Assembly (NCBI RefSeq): GCF_001050275.1
Contig: NZ_BBYA01000001.1
Location: forward strand, 186,001-250,000
DNA from: Leptolinea tardivitalis
GTDB lineage: Bacteria; Chloroflexota; Anaerolineae; Anaerolineales; Anaerolineaceae
DNA: 64,000 nt
Direction: 5' to 3'
Shown: one piece after another, positions 1-8,082 of the stretch
How the letters are laid out: each line of letters begins with the position of its first letter
Position numbering within the stretch: position 1 is the stretch's first letter
Notes under the pieces: model-generated
What the model was told of the DNA's origin: nothing
The model's database searches: none
Seen by the model: only the letters and a program-made list of their open reading frames with translations
Program-made: the position numbers and the translations under genes

Positions 1-728
1 ACGATCGAAGCGGGAATATGGCCGAGGGCATACGTCATAAAAAAGTATCCGCACACCTGTGAAACAATTCCGGCACATAAGAAAAGAACCCAGGTTTTTG
101 GCGGGTAACCGCTGAGCGGGGCTCCACTCAACAGGCATATCACTAACAACGTTATGGCACTTCCGGCAGCGATCAAACCAGTGCTGGTAAGGGCATCTAC
201 TCTGGAACGCGATTTCTGGGTGATCAGGTAATATGCCGCGAAAAAAAATGAAGATAGCAGGGCAAGGGCATCACCTTTACTGAAAGCTGGATGCAAGAAC
301 AGGTTGGAACCAAAGATACAGGTGGTTCCAGAAATCACAAGGCAAAGACCTATCCAGAACCACCCCGGGAGCTTTTGTTTCCAAATAAGCCAGGAGATTA
401 ATGCCACCCAGATAGGGGCAATGTAGTTCAGCAGATTGGCATTGGCAATTGTAGTGTATGAGATGGCCGTGCTCCATGAGGCATGGTCAAGTGCTGTGAT
501 GAATCCGGCGGCCAGTGGGCCTAACAACCAGCGCTTATCGATTGTCGATTTCCCGCCGGATTTGAAATAAATTATCGGTAGAAGAATAATTGCCGCCGTA
601 GCCATCCGGTAGAAAGACGTTACCACGCCGGGTGCCTGGGCTGTGCGCACAAATATGGCGGACATGGATAAACATAACACACTCAGTCCAAGAGCAATAT
701 ACGGAACCGGTTTTCGGAATGCTGGCAT
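1..728 (-). CDS. EamA/DMT-family transporter, C-terminus cut by window edge
   Basis: Translating the minus strand from the ATG at 728 gives an open frame that runs off the window start (about 242 residues visible). It is strongly hydrophobic, with repeated transmembrane segments, and begins with a short Lys/Arg-containing tail followed by a first membrane helix. The pattern of two EamA repeats, the second starting near residue 150, is that of drug/metabolite exporters of about 300 residues. The substrate cannot be read from sequence. It is the last visible gene of the minus-strand operon that starts at the aldehyde dehydrogenase, 30 nt after the HAD gene, so it may export a product or intermediate of that pathway (inference). 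Confidence 0.85.
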   Translation of the reverse strand, partial: MPAFRKPVPYIALGLSVLCLSMSAIFVRTAQAPGVVTSFYRMATAAIILLPIIYFKSGGKSTIDKRWLLGPLAAGFITALDHASWSTAISYTTIANANLLNYIAPIWVALISWLIWKQKLPGWFWIGLCLVISGTTCIFGSNLFLHPAFSKGDALALLSSFFFAAYYLITQKSRSRVDALTSTGLIAAGSAITLLVICLLSGAPLSGYPPKTWVLFLCAGIVSQVCGYFFMTYALGHIPASI

Positions 729-758
729 GGTGGAAAAACTTTCAAAGGGAGGGATGGG

Positions 759-1511
759 TCAGAAAGGCCAGGTTTCCAATAAACCGGGAAGTTCTGAAAG
801 GGTGGCGATTGTCTGGTCTGGAAGGATGGTATCGACATGAGAATGGATTGCTGATTTGTTGACCCGCCGGGTAATCCAGACATTGTGCATGCCAAGATTT
901 TTGGATCCGAGGATATCAGCGGCCAGTGTATCACCGACCATCACCGATCGCTGTGGTGTAACGGACATTGCCTGGAAAGCCAGTTGAAAGATATAGGGAT
1001 GCGGTTTTCGAAACCCTGCCGCAGCGGATGTATTGATGTAGTCAAAAAATGGTCTGATGCCGGCATTATCCACCAGAACTTGAACATCCCAATCATCACC
1101 GGCGTTCGAAATAATACCCATCCGGTAACCGGCGTTTTTCAGTATTTTCAAAGTGTCAAGTGTGTCTTCTTCAATTTTCCAGCAGGCCTGTGTAACGGCA
1201 TACATCCGGGCGAGATGGGGACGCATCTGCTGGCTGGTAATACCGGTCAAACCCTGCCGTTCCAGTACAATCCGCAGAACCTGTTCGGTTGTAAATTCTG
1301 TTAACTCGGTTTCCCGTTCGGAATGATAGGCTTCGAGGCGGGAAAGGAATTCGGAAAGAAAAACATCTTTATTGAGGGTAAAACCACTCTCAAGCAATGA
1401 GGCGGCCAGCTCTTGATAGGCATGTGCCATTACATCGGGTAGGTACCCGTCGAAATAGATCAGAGTGCTGCCGAGGTCAAAAAAGATAACATCAATGTTC
1501 GGGTTTTTCAT
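759..1511 (-). CDS. HAD-superfamily hydrolase
   Basis: A 250-residue protein with the haloacid dehalogenase signatures: the nucleophile motif FFDLGSTL near residue 10 (D-x-G-x-T form), the motif III lysine in FRKPHPY, and motif IV MVGDTLAAD followed by a typical IWITR strand. The helical insertion between motifs I and II fits a C1-type cap, as in phosphoglycolate phosphatase or dehalogenase-like enzymes. It probably dephosphorylates a small cytosolic metabolite; the substrate is unknown. It lies 20 nt downstream of the D-2-hydroxyacid dehydrogenase gene and upstream of the EamA exporter, all in one direction, so it is likely co-transcribed with them. Confidence 0.85.
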   Translation of the reverse strand: MKNPNIDVIFFDLGSTLIYFDGYLPDVMAHAYQELAASLLESGFTLNKDVFLSEFLSRLEAYHSERETELTEFTTEQVLRIVLERQGLTGITSQQMRPHLARMYAVTQACWKIEEDTLDTLKILKNAGYRMGIISNAGDDWDVQVLVDNAGIRPFFDYINTSAAAGFRKPHPYIFQLAFQAMSVTPQRSVMVGDTLAADILGSKNLGMHNVWITRRVNKSAIHSHVDTILPDQTIATLSELPGLLETWPF

Positions 1512-1531
1512 AACCCGATAATTCTACCCGG

Positions 1532-2554
1532 TTAATACCCTTTTTCCGGATCAAACCGGTTGAACAATGGGACATTCTCGAGAAAACGCTGGATATTCGC
1601 GCAGAACAGGTCCACAGCGCGATTGTTGTAATGTGGACTGACGCCGCCGACATGGGGTGAAATAATCAGATTAGGCACCTTCCAGAGAGGGCTGTTGGCT
1701 GGCAGTGGCTCCTCTGGAAAAACGTCAACCGCTGCACCGGCGATAATTTTCTTCTCCAGGGCTTCCTTCAGGGCAGCCAGATCGGTTATGCCGCCGCGGC
1801 TCAAATCAATAAAGTAGGCTGAAGATTTCATGGCAGAAAACTCATCTGTGCTGAACAGATTGCGGGTCCCTGGTGTGAGCGGTAAAGCCAGAACGACAAA
1901 ATCACATTCCTTGATCATGGATTTCAACGCTTCGATGGGATAGAGGCGTGTGAAGAAATCACCGTCGGGGTCGCCCTGTCCGGCAGGGATATAGCCGTCA
2001 TCCTTGAGCAGTTTCAGGTCGCGTTTTGCCGCAAGAACCGTAACCTGATATGGCAGTAGAAGGCGGGCAAGTTCACGGTTGATGCTGCCATATCCAACCA
2101 GTCCAACAGTGCTGCCGCGTAATTCGTGCAGTTTGTAGAATTCCCACCGTTTGTCCGGCCAAAGTGATTTTGACTGATTCTCAACCATCAACTTGATATT
2201 GGACCCCAGCATCAGCATCATGGTCATGGCATACTCCGCCATTTGGGGGGCATTGGCACCACTCATGGTGGTGGCGGTCAGACCGGCCTTTGACATGATG
2301 GGTTTATTAATGGCATAGTCAATGCCTGTATAGTGAAATTGCACCCATTTCAGGTTGGGCGCCAGATCGGGTTCCGGCAGAACAGAATCGGTGTAGAGAA
2401 TATCAGTTTTTGACCAGACGTCATCCGGAATCTCTCCGGGCAAATGTGCACGAATAGCCGTAACTTTTAGCGAAGGGGAGATTGATTTTATCTTTTCAAT
2501 CTGTTGATCCGTAAAAGGCATGGTGATCAATACATGGAGAGTTTCAGCCGTCAT
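1532..2554 (-). CDS. D-2-hydroxyacid dehydrogenase (NAD-dependent)
   Basis: A 340-residue protein of the D-isomer specific 2-hydroxyacid dehydrogenase family. The Rossmann motif GLVGYGSINRELARLL is near residue 170, the catalytic Arg is in the LSRGG strand, the Glu in VFPEEPL and the His in ISPHVGG. Such enzymes interconvert 2-oxoacids and D-2-hydroxyacids with NAD(H). The start codon overlaps the stop of the CoA-transferase beta gene by 4 nt (ATGA), a translational coupling that suggests a shared pathway. The substrate is not readable: reduction of 2-oxoglutarate is one possibility given the neighbours, but the sequence looks like a generic glyoxylate/hydroxypyruvate-type member rather than a clear HgdH. 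Confidence 0.88.
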   Translation of the reverse strand: MTAETLHVLITMPFTDQQIEKIKSISPSLKVTAIRAHLPGEIPDDVWSKTDILYTDSVLPEPDLAPNLKWVQFHYTGIDYAINKPIMSKAGLTATTMSGANAPQMAEYAMTMMLMLGSNIKLMVENQSKSLWPDKRWEFYKLHELRGSTVGLVGYGSINRELARLLLPYQVTVLAAKRDLKLLKDDGYIPAGQGDPDGDFFTRLYPIEALKSMIKECDFVVLALPLTPGTRNLFSTDEFSAMKSSAYFIDLSRGGITDLAALKEALEKKIIAGAAVDVFPEEPLPANSPLWKVPNLIISPHVGGVSPHYNNRAVDLFCANIQRFLENVPLFNRFDPEKGY

Positions 2555-3318
2555 TTGAGATATATTCCTTCTGGGTCAAGTTCTTTTCGCAGAATACGAA
2601 TTTCCTCTTCTGTAGGAGGTTTCGTTATGGTTTCGCACCGATCACATTTCAACACCCAACCGGTATTATTTTTCGCTTCATCTAATGATCTTCCGGGATG
2701 AAGGGCGGTCAACACCAGCTCGCCAGATTCATCAGGTTGGAGGATGCCGATATCGGTCACCACCGCCTGTGGACCCTTGCCCCGAAGGTTTAATCGGTCT
2801 CGCTCACCCTGGCCTGTGAAAAAACCGGCAGATGTACAGAAGTCTACCTTTTCCGGGAAGCGGCGTTTCTGGTGAGGTGTGATGATATAGCAACGGTTAG
2901 CCCAGGCAGCGATTTCACGGGAGCCGCCTGAACCGGGCAGGCGGGTTTTTGGTTGCGCATAGTCGCCTATCACTGTGGCATTGATATTTCCAAACCGATC
3001 TATCTGTGCGCCGCCGAGAAATCCAACATCTACATTTCCGCGCTGCAGATAAAGCGTGAAAATATCATACATACTGCAAACGGATGTTGCACCTGACACA
3101 AGAGTGGGATCGCCAATGGATAAGGGCAGACGAGCCGGCCGGGCGCCAATTACCCCGGCTTCATAAATCATCTGCAAATGGGGTGCATGCGTTCGCTGGG
3201 CCAGATTACAGGCCAGATTGGGTAAGCCCACACCAACAAAAACCACATCTCCATCTTGTAAAAGACGGGCAGAATTAACGATCATCAATTCGGTGGAAGA
3301 ATAATCAATACTGGCCAT
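2551..3318 (-). CDS. CoA-transferase family I, beta subunit (GctB-like)
   Basis: A 255-residue subunit of a two-component CoA-transferase. The segment LGGAQIDRFGNIN followed by a GDYAQPKTR strand and a GSGG turn is characteristic of the glutaconate CoA-transferase beta subunit/IpdB group. The likely catalytic glutamate, which carries the CoA thioester, is in IYEAGVIGA near residue 55. The length is close to known GctB subunits. It overlaps the alpha-subunit gene by 14 nt and the dehydrogenase gene by 4 nt, so it is tightly coupled to both. The acid whose CoA ester is made is not determined: glutaconate, 2-hydroxyglutarate, or a 3-oxoacid all fit the family. Confidence 0.85.
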   Translation of the reverse strand: MASIDYSSTELMIVNSARLLQDGDVVFVGVGLPNLACNLAQRTHAPHLQMIYEAGVIGARPARLPLSIGDPTLVSGATSVCSMYDIFTLYLQRGNVDVGFLGGAQIDRFGNINATVIGDYAQPKTRLPGSGGSREIAAWANRCYIITPHQKRRFPEKVDFCTSAGFFTGQGERDRLNLRGKGPQAVVTDIGILQPDESGELVLTALHPGRSLDEAKNNTGWVLKCDRCETITKPPTEEEIRILRKELDPEGIYLK

Positions 3319-4207
3319 AGTTCACCGGAACACTCATCTGTTCATGGACGGCCAGTCGGGAATGGGTGGTTTCACCGAGTTTTTTCCAGTAGACATCCCG
3401 GTCGGGAACGCCATATACCCACTCATCCAGGTATTGCTGCACAGATTCAGACGTTTCACTGATTTTGTCCCATTCCAGATAAAACTCATTATCACGATCA
3501 TAATATCCCTGTGTATAGCTGGGATGGCTGCAAAATGGCACATGGCAAACGGCATCCACAATCAAATCGGGAATAATGGTGCGGTTGGGATCGGACCGGA
3601 TAACATCTTCCGGCACAATCTCTTCCACGGTCAGAATTACATGTTCAGCGGCAAAAGCGGCTTCCTTTTGTTCACCCAGAATGCCCCAAATCTGGGCGTT
3701 TCCATTGATGTCTGCCCTCTGGGCATGGATGATGGCAACATCTGGATTGAGCGGTGGAACAACCACCACTGATTTGCCGGAATAAGGATCCGTTACCCGT
3801 TTGAAATTTGGATTGACGTTTTCAAGATCGAAAGCCCCGGTTTCATTCATAGGTAAAAACGGCAAGCCGGAAGCTCCGGCCTGCAGACGGGTGATCATGG
3901 CAAAATGGGAATATTCTTCAATTTCCAGAAGTCCCTTTTCCACTAAAGATCGTAAATTCCGCAGTGATCCCACTCCGGGGTTGCCCATATAAGAAAAAAT
4001 GATCTTGCGGGCACACCCGGCAGCGGCCATCTGCTCATAAATCAGGTCAGGTGTGGCACGTGCCAGGGTAAGGTTCTTGCGGCCCTGACGGATAATTTCG
4101 TGCCCGGCGGCAAATGGAATCAGATGGGTAAACCCGGCCGCATAGACCAGGTCACCATCATGCACATATTGACTGACGGCTTCTTTGAGCGAACACAGTT
4201 TGCCCAT
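3305..4207 (-). CDS. CoA-transferase family I, alpha subunit (GctA-like)
   Basis: A 300-residue partner of the adjacent beta subunit. The N-terminus has the usual subunit-A pattern, SQYVHDGDLVYAAGFTHL (compare the V.DGD.ia.GG motif), followed by EIIRQGRKNLTL. Later residues include HAQRADINGNAQIWG, the conserved central strand-turn of CoA-transferase alpha subunits, and a C-terminal region with SHPSYTQGYYD. Length matches GctA/IpdA proteins. It sits 8 nt after the aldehyde dehydrogenase gene in the same operon. Together the two subunits should form a cytosolic enzyme moving CoA between carboxylic acids; specificity is an open question. Confidence 0.85.
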   Translation of the reverse strand: MGKLCSLKEAVSQYVHDGDLVYAAGFTHLIPFAAGHEIIRQGRKNLTLARATPDLIYEQMAAAGCARKIIFSYMGNPGVGSLRNLRSLVEKGLLEIEEYSHFAMITRLQAGASGLPFLPMNETGAFDLENVNPNFKRVTDPYSGKSVVVVPPLNPDVAIIHAQRADINGNAQIWGILGEQKEAAFAAEHVILTVEEIVPEDVIRSDPNRTIIPDLIVDAVCHVPFCSHPSYTQGYYDRDNEFYLEWDKISETSESVQQYLDEWVYGVPDRDVYWKKLGETTHSRLAVHEQMSVPVNYGQY

Positions 4208-4215
4208 GCGCGCCC

Positions 4216-5802
4216 CTAGGCTTTGCGGATGCGGGTGCGGATCTGTTCATGCATATAGAGTTGGACGTAATACAAACCTCCGGCGTTCTTTCCACTGGAA
4301 CCTGAACCTTTCCATCCGCCAAAGGGTTGGAAACCCGGCCAGGCGCCGGTTGTGGCACCCTGCGGCCGGTTGGCATAGTTCACACCTGCCTCGATTCGGT
4401 CAAAGAAAGTGGCAATTTCATCATCATTACCGTAAATTCCGGCAGTCAGGCCGTAGGAAACATTATTGGCATGCTGGATAGCTTCATCCAGATTTTTCAC
4501 TTTGCCGATAGTGGAAATGGGAAGGAACATTTCGTGTTTCCAGAGTTTATGGGTGTAGGGAAGGTTTTCAACCAACGTGGGAGCACAGAAGTAACCTTTA
4601 GCCAGGGCTCCATCTGTGAGTATTTTCCCGCCGGTGAGAATTTTTCCGGAATGTCTCAAGTCATCCACAAAGTTCTGAAAGTCGTTATAAGACTTCTTAT
4701 TAATCACCGGTCCCAGGGTGATTTTGCGGTCGGTAGGATCACCGATGGTCAATTTATTGGTGGCATCCACCAGTCTGGCTACCAGGGCATCGTATATCTG
4801 TTCTTCAATATAAATGCGGGATCCGGCGGAACACTTCTGCCCCTGCAACCCGAAAGCCGAGCGGATGATACCCACAGTGGCGGTCTCAAGATCGGCATGG
4901 CGGGTAACGATGACAGGGTTTTTGCCGCCCAATTCCAGAATGGCCGGACGGACCCATTGACCGGCGGCGAAATCACGGTACAGCTTCATCCCCACGTCAT
5001 ATGAACCAGTAAAGGTGACACCGGCAACATCCGGGTGTTCGATCAGGGCCTGGCCAAGTGTTGAGCCGCCTCCAGTAACATAATTGAAGACACCGGCGGG
5101 TAGACCGGCATCGCGGAAGCACTCTGCCAGCAGGCGTGCCGTCCAGGGTGTATCTGAAGCGGGTTTCATCACGATAGTATTACCGGCGGCCAGGGCGGCA
5201 CCGGCAGGACCGCCGGTGAGGGCACAGGGGAAATTGAATGGACTGATCACCAGCCAGACGCCATAGGGCCGCAGAACTGATATGTTGTCTGCCTTGTAGC
5301 CTACCAGTGGATCATGTCCCATTTCATATACAAAACCCTTATGGGCTTCTACCTGATCGCAGGCATACCGAATCAGATCAGCTGTTTCGGCTGCATCACC
5401 CAGTGCTTCCGTCCGGTTCTTGCCGACTTCCATGGCCATGACGGCACCAAATTCATAGATGCGTTCATCCATTAATGAGGCGGCTTTTCTGAGAAGCTCT
5501 ATTCGTTTTTCCCAGGGGGTATGCGACCAGCCCGGAAATGCCTTTTTGGCTGCTGCAATAGCCTGGTTGGCGGTTTCACTTCCACCTTTCTGAAAAACAC
5601 CCAGAACCACATCGGTATCCACCGGAGAAATATCGTTAAACTTTTCGTCTGTTTTTACATCTTTGCCATCAATGAACATGGCATGTTCTTCACCCAGATG
5701 GTTTTTCTTGTCTTTCAGCGCTTCTTCAAACCGGGTATGTAATTCTTCCGGGGGATTGAACATTGTTGCATAGGTCAACTTAAACGCGGACGATTCAGCC
5801 AT
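4216..5802 (-). CDS. pruA: L-glutamate gamma-semialdehyde (P5C) dehydrogenase-type aldehyde dehydrogenase
   Basis: A 528-residue NAD(P)-dependent aldehyde dehydrogenase. Visible features are the SPFNFP motif, the cofactor-binding FTGS turn, the catalytic Glu in LELGGKNP and the catalytic Cys in GLQGQKCSAGSR. The C-terminal FGGWKGSGSSGKNAGG and the overall arrangement match the 1-pyrroline-5-carboxylate dehydrogenase class (RocA/PruA2), which oxidises glutamate semialdehyde to glutamate in proline and arginine catabolism. The ATG at 5802 is chosen because GGAGG lies about 8 nt upstream; a GTG six codons earlier would absorb that site. First gene of the operon, behind a strong promoter at 5847-5875. 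No proline dehydrogenase is visible here, so a related semialdehyde substrate remains possible. Confidence 0.85.
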   Translation of the reverse strand: MAESSAFKLTYATMFNPPEELHTRFEEALKDKKNHLGEEHAMFIDGKDVKTDEKFNDISPVDTDVVLGVFQKGGSETANQAIAAAKKAFPGWSHTPWEKRIELLRKAASLMDERIYEFGAVMAMEVGKNRTEALGDAAETADLIRYACDQVEAHKGFVYEMGHDPLVGYKADNISVLRPYGVWLVISPFNFPCALTGGPAGAALAAGNTIVMKPASDTPWTARLLAECFRDAGLPAGVFNYVTGGGSTLGQALIEHPDVAGVTFTGSYDVGMKLYRDFAAGQWVRPAILELGGKNPVIVTRHADLETATVGIIRSAFGLQGQKCSAGSRIYIEEQIYDALVARLVDATNKLTIGDPTDRKITLGPVINKKSYNDFQNFVDDLRHSGKILTGGKILTDGALAKGYFCAPTLVENLPYTHKLWKHEMFLPISTIGKVKNLDEAIQHANNVSYGLTAGIYGNDDEIATFFDRIEAGVNYANRPQGATTGAWPGFQPFGGWKGSGSSGKNAGGLYYVQLYMHEQIRTRIRKA

Positions 5803-5846
5803 CGTTTCAAGCCTCCACACATGAATTTGTCGATAATAATATCTTC

Positions 5847-5875
5847 AGTATAGTCAAAGGGATGTCTCAAGTCAA
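5847..5875 (-). promoter_or_regulatory. sigma-A promoter of the aldehyde dehydrogenase/CoA-transferase operon
   Basis: On the minus strand, TTGACT (5875-5870) is followed after exactly 17 nt by TATACT (5852-5847). The expected start of transcription is near 5840, about 38 nt before the ATG at 5802. Both hexamers match consensus in five of six positions. Confidence 0.8.
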
Positions 5876-5893
5876 AAATTACGGACGATCTAT

Positions 5894-6235
5894 CTAGAGA
5901 CTGATCACCTTATCCGCTTTTTGAAGTGATTCAAGGATATCCGGCATGCCACCGATGATCCCGACTTTAACGTTATCTGTGACGCCGAATGTGTCGGTGC
6001 AGGTTTTGCAAATAATCAGGTTAACACCGCGTGATTCCATTTCTTTCAATTGAGGTAGAACGCGAGAGCCCTCGCAGGTCAGGTGTACTCCCTCGGTATA
6101 AAACAGAATCCGGTCAGGTAGAATACCTGAAGCCAGAGTAAGTGTCAGATATTTTTCAGTAAGAGCCTGTTGTAATTCAGCCGGGCCATCACCCATGCCA
6201 TTGCGTGTAAAAAGCAGTACAGTGGATTGTGTCAT
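5894..6235 (-). CDS. DsrE-family protein, resembling the C-terminal domain of YedF
   Basis: A 113-residue single-domain protein. The pattern ILFYTEGVHLTCEGS, then LKEMESRGVNLIICKTC, then VGIIGGMPDILESLQKADKVI corresponds to the C-terminal DsrE-like domain of the selenium-metabolism-associated protein YedF; the N-terminal TusA-like (SirA) domain found in full YedF is absent. Two cysteines sit together in ICKTC, a place where DsrE proteins carry sulfur. It may act as a sulfur- or selenium-handling partner, but no selD or tusA gene is visible nearby. RBS AAAGAGG lies 6 nt before the ATG. Its promoter is separate or weak; the operon promoter at 5847-5875 lies downstream of it. Confidence 0.75.
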   Translation of the reverse strand: MTQSTVLLFTRNGMGDGPAELQQALTEKYLTLTLASGILPDRILFYTEGVHLTCEGSRVLPQLKEMESRGVNLIICKTCTDTFGVTDNVKVGIIGGMPDILESLQKADKVISL

Positions 6236-6356
6236 GTTAACCTCTTTGGGATGGAATAATGAAATTTGTTGTTAATCAGTTTGATGATAATCCAATTCAA
6301 TTTCCTTCGAAACATAGAATTTGCGCATACGCATTGGTTCGATTAAACTGAATGCT

Positions 6357-7106
6357 ATGGCTGATTTTTCGACCTATATTGGAATTGACGTTCAGGCTGT
6401 TCAAAAGCCTTACTTTTACACGGCTTTAAACGGGAATCTGGAGACAATTGCCTGCGGTCATGGACGTTTGGGAGATGTACTGGCTTACCTCGCTGGGCAA
6501 TCAACGGCCCTTGTGGCTATTAATGCCCCGGTTTCAGCTCAAATACCAGAGGATAGTTTATACCAGGAAGGCTTGTTTTCACCGGAACAAATAAAACAAA
6601 CAGTTGTTGCCCGTACCGGTGATAGTGAACTTACCGCTCGGGGATTCCAATTTTTCCAGCCTGTTGGGAATGTGAAGAAACTTCCTTTGTGGGTGGAGCG
6701 CAGCCTGGAATTGACAGCTGGAATGAAACAACTTGGATATGATAATACCGGTGAAAGAAATAAACGATCTTTTTTTGAAACACAGAGTGATGCAGGTTAC
6801 TGGCTGGCAACCGGAACCATGCCGTATGAATCTCGGTCACTCGAAGGACGGCTTCAACGCCAACTTCTTTTGTATGAATTCGGTTTCCCCCTGAAAGACC
6901 CGATGGTTTTTCTGGAAGAATTTACCCGCTATCGCTTGCGCACATCCCAGGTTCCCATGGAGCAAATTCTCCCGGCGCATGAACTTCGGGCGATTTTTTC
7001 CGCAGCTACGGCATGGCTGGTAGATATGCGGCCTGACGCCGTGGAATGTGTGGGACAACCCGGTCAGGGGGAAATTATCATACCAAAAGAGTTTTCAAAG
7101 AAGTAA
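6357..7106 (+). CDS. DUF429-family protein
   Basis: About 249 residues. The N-terminus (YIGIDVQAVQKPY, then a strand ending ALVAINAPVSA) has the ribonuclease-H-like/actin-like fold pattern of DUF429 proteins, in which an early Asp and a later Asn/Asp sit close in the fold. Members often have FFETQ/E followed by a long helix, seen here as SFFETQSDAG. The family has no settled biochemical role; nuclease-like or nucleotide-related activity has been proposed on fold grounds only. The ATG at 6357 is preferred over a TTG at 6321, because the family motif begins right after it, but no clear RBS separates them. Divergent from the DsrE gene. Confidence 0.65.
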   Translation: MADFSTYIGIDVQAVQKPYFYTALNGNLETIACGHGRLGDVLAYLAGQSTALVAINAPVSAQIPEDSLYQEGLFSPEQIKQTVVARTGDSELTARGFQFFQPVGNVKKLPLWVERSLELTAGMKQLGYDNTGERNKRSFFETQSDAGYWLATGTMPYESRSLEGRLQRQLLLYEFGFPLKDPMVFLEEFTRYRLRTSQVPMEQILPAHELRAIFSAATAWLVDMRPDAVECVGQPGQGEIIIPKEFSKK

Positions 7107-7144
7107 TTCTGAGGGGAGCTCGTGGAAAGGGAAGATATGGATTT

Positions 7145-7167
7145 TTGAAATCATGTCGTGATTTCAA
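7145..7167. other. inverted repeat at the convergent gene junction
   Basis: TTGAAATCA (7145-7153) and TGATTTCAA (7159-7167) form a perfect 9-bp stem with a 5-nt loop. It covers the stop codon of the minus-strand gene that ends at 7151. There is no T-run on either side, so it is at best a weak terminator or an mRNA 3'-end stabiliser. Confidence 0.4.
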
Positions 7168-7942
7168 GATTTCTGATTTCCAACCAGGCAGACTGAGGAT
7201 TGGCTTCCAGGCCGAATCGGATGGCGCCGTTTGATGAATAACTGGCATACTGATTGTCGATCCAGATCACCAATCCGAGCGGCGGGCAGGGTGACAGGTT
7301 TGTATCACGGATCATTTTTTTATCGATCATAAATTGAACTTTGTCATCCAGCCAGATCAACTCATATTCATGCCAGTATGAGGGGGTAATATCTGCTTTT
7401 TGTGATTCTTCATGAATAAAACAGGATGTCAATCGGCGTAGTTGGCGTGAAACAGGGCGAAAGAATAACAAAGGTAAAACGGGCAGCCCAAATAGAAACA
7501 ATACAGGCGGGATTTTTCTTGATGAAAAAACAGAAGCCATCAGACCGTTGTTTTCTGTTTCTTGCGAAAAACTGAGATCGTTTTTAGGAGAACCGTAGAA
7601 AAACCAGGCCGCCTGCGGCAGGCAGGGAAGGCGCAATCCGGAACCTTTTATCCCGATGCCAGCGGAGAATGGATCATTCCACAGGCCAAATCCCCATGTC
7701 CCCGGAAGGATATTGTCACTCACACGGGCCTGTAAAGAAATTTTCACTGGCGGGTGGAATCTGAAGTTTTTCCGTTGAATGTGAGTACACGTATCCATCT
7801 GGGCCAGACGATACGTTTTTTGATCGCCTGCTGGAATGACAAATTGAAAAGTATTTCTCACGGAAGAATCGATCAGATTGACCTGACCGTGGAAATAATA
7901 GTTATCCGGGTGATCACCCATGTAAGATTGTGTCAGTGACAT
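7151..7942 (-). CDS. hypothetical protein with GH16/LamG-like jelly-roll pattern
   Basis: A 263-residue protein I do not recognise by name. The pattern VKISLQARVSDNILPGTWGFGLWND, then AAWFFYGSPKNDLSF, then SYWHEYELIWLDDKVQFMIDKK resembles concanavalin-like folds of glycoside hydrolase family 16/laminin-G type, where a WGFGLW-like strand and a WH.Y.l.W strand are hallmarks. The GH16 catalytic ExDxxE motif is not visible, so it is probably binding or structural rather than a hydrolase. An unusual hydrophobic stretch (IPPVLFLFGLPVLPLLFF, around residues 144-161) sits mid-protein and could be a membrane hairpin. No signal peptide is seen. The ATG at 7942 is the first available start. Confidence 0.55.
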   Translation of the reverse strand: MSLTQSYMGDHPDNYYFHGQVNLIDSSVRNTFQFVIPAGDQKTYRLAQMDTCTHIQRKNFRFHPPVKISLQARVSDNILPGTWGFGLWNDPFSAGIGIKGSGLRLPCLPQAAWFFYGSPKNDLSFSQETENNGLMASVFSSRKIPPVLFLFGLPVLPLLFFRPVSRQLRRLTSCFIHEESQKADITPSYWHEYELIWLDDKVQFMIDKKMIRDTNLSPCPPLGLVIWIDNQYASYSSNGAIRFGLEANPQSAWLEIRNLEITT

Positions 7943-8082
7943 AATGCCATTATTCTCATTATGGTTCTTTCTCGCAAATATACGTGAATGTTTACGACAA
8001 ATGAACCAGGCAAGTGACCCAAAAAGAAACCGTGAATTATTTTTCCTGCTTCATGGTTTCAATGATAAATGTATAAATGAAT

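Noticed and set aside
4327-5004. 225-codon open frame on the plus strand opposite the aldehyde dehydrogenase gene
   Set aside because: It is fully antisense to a well-conserved enzyme, has no RBS, and its translation resembles no family; GC-skewed codons of the real gene keep the opposite frame open.
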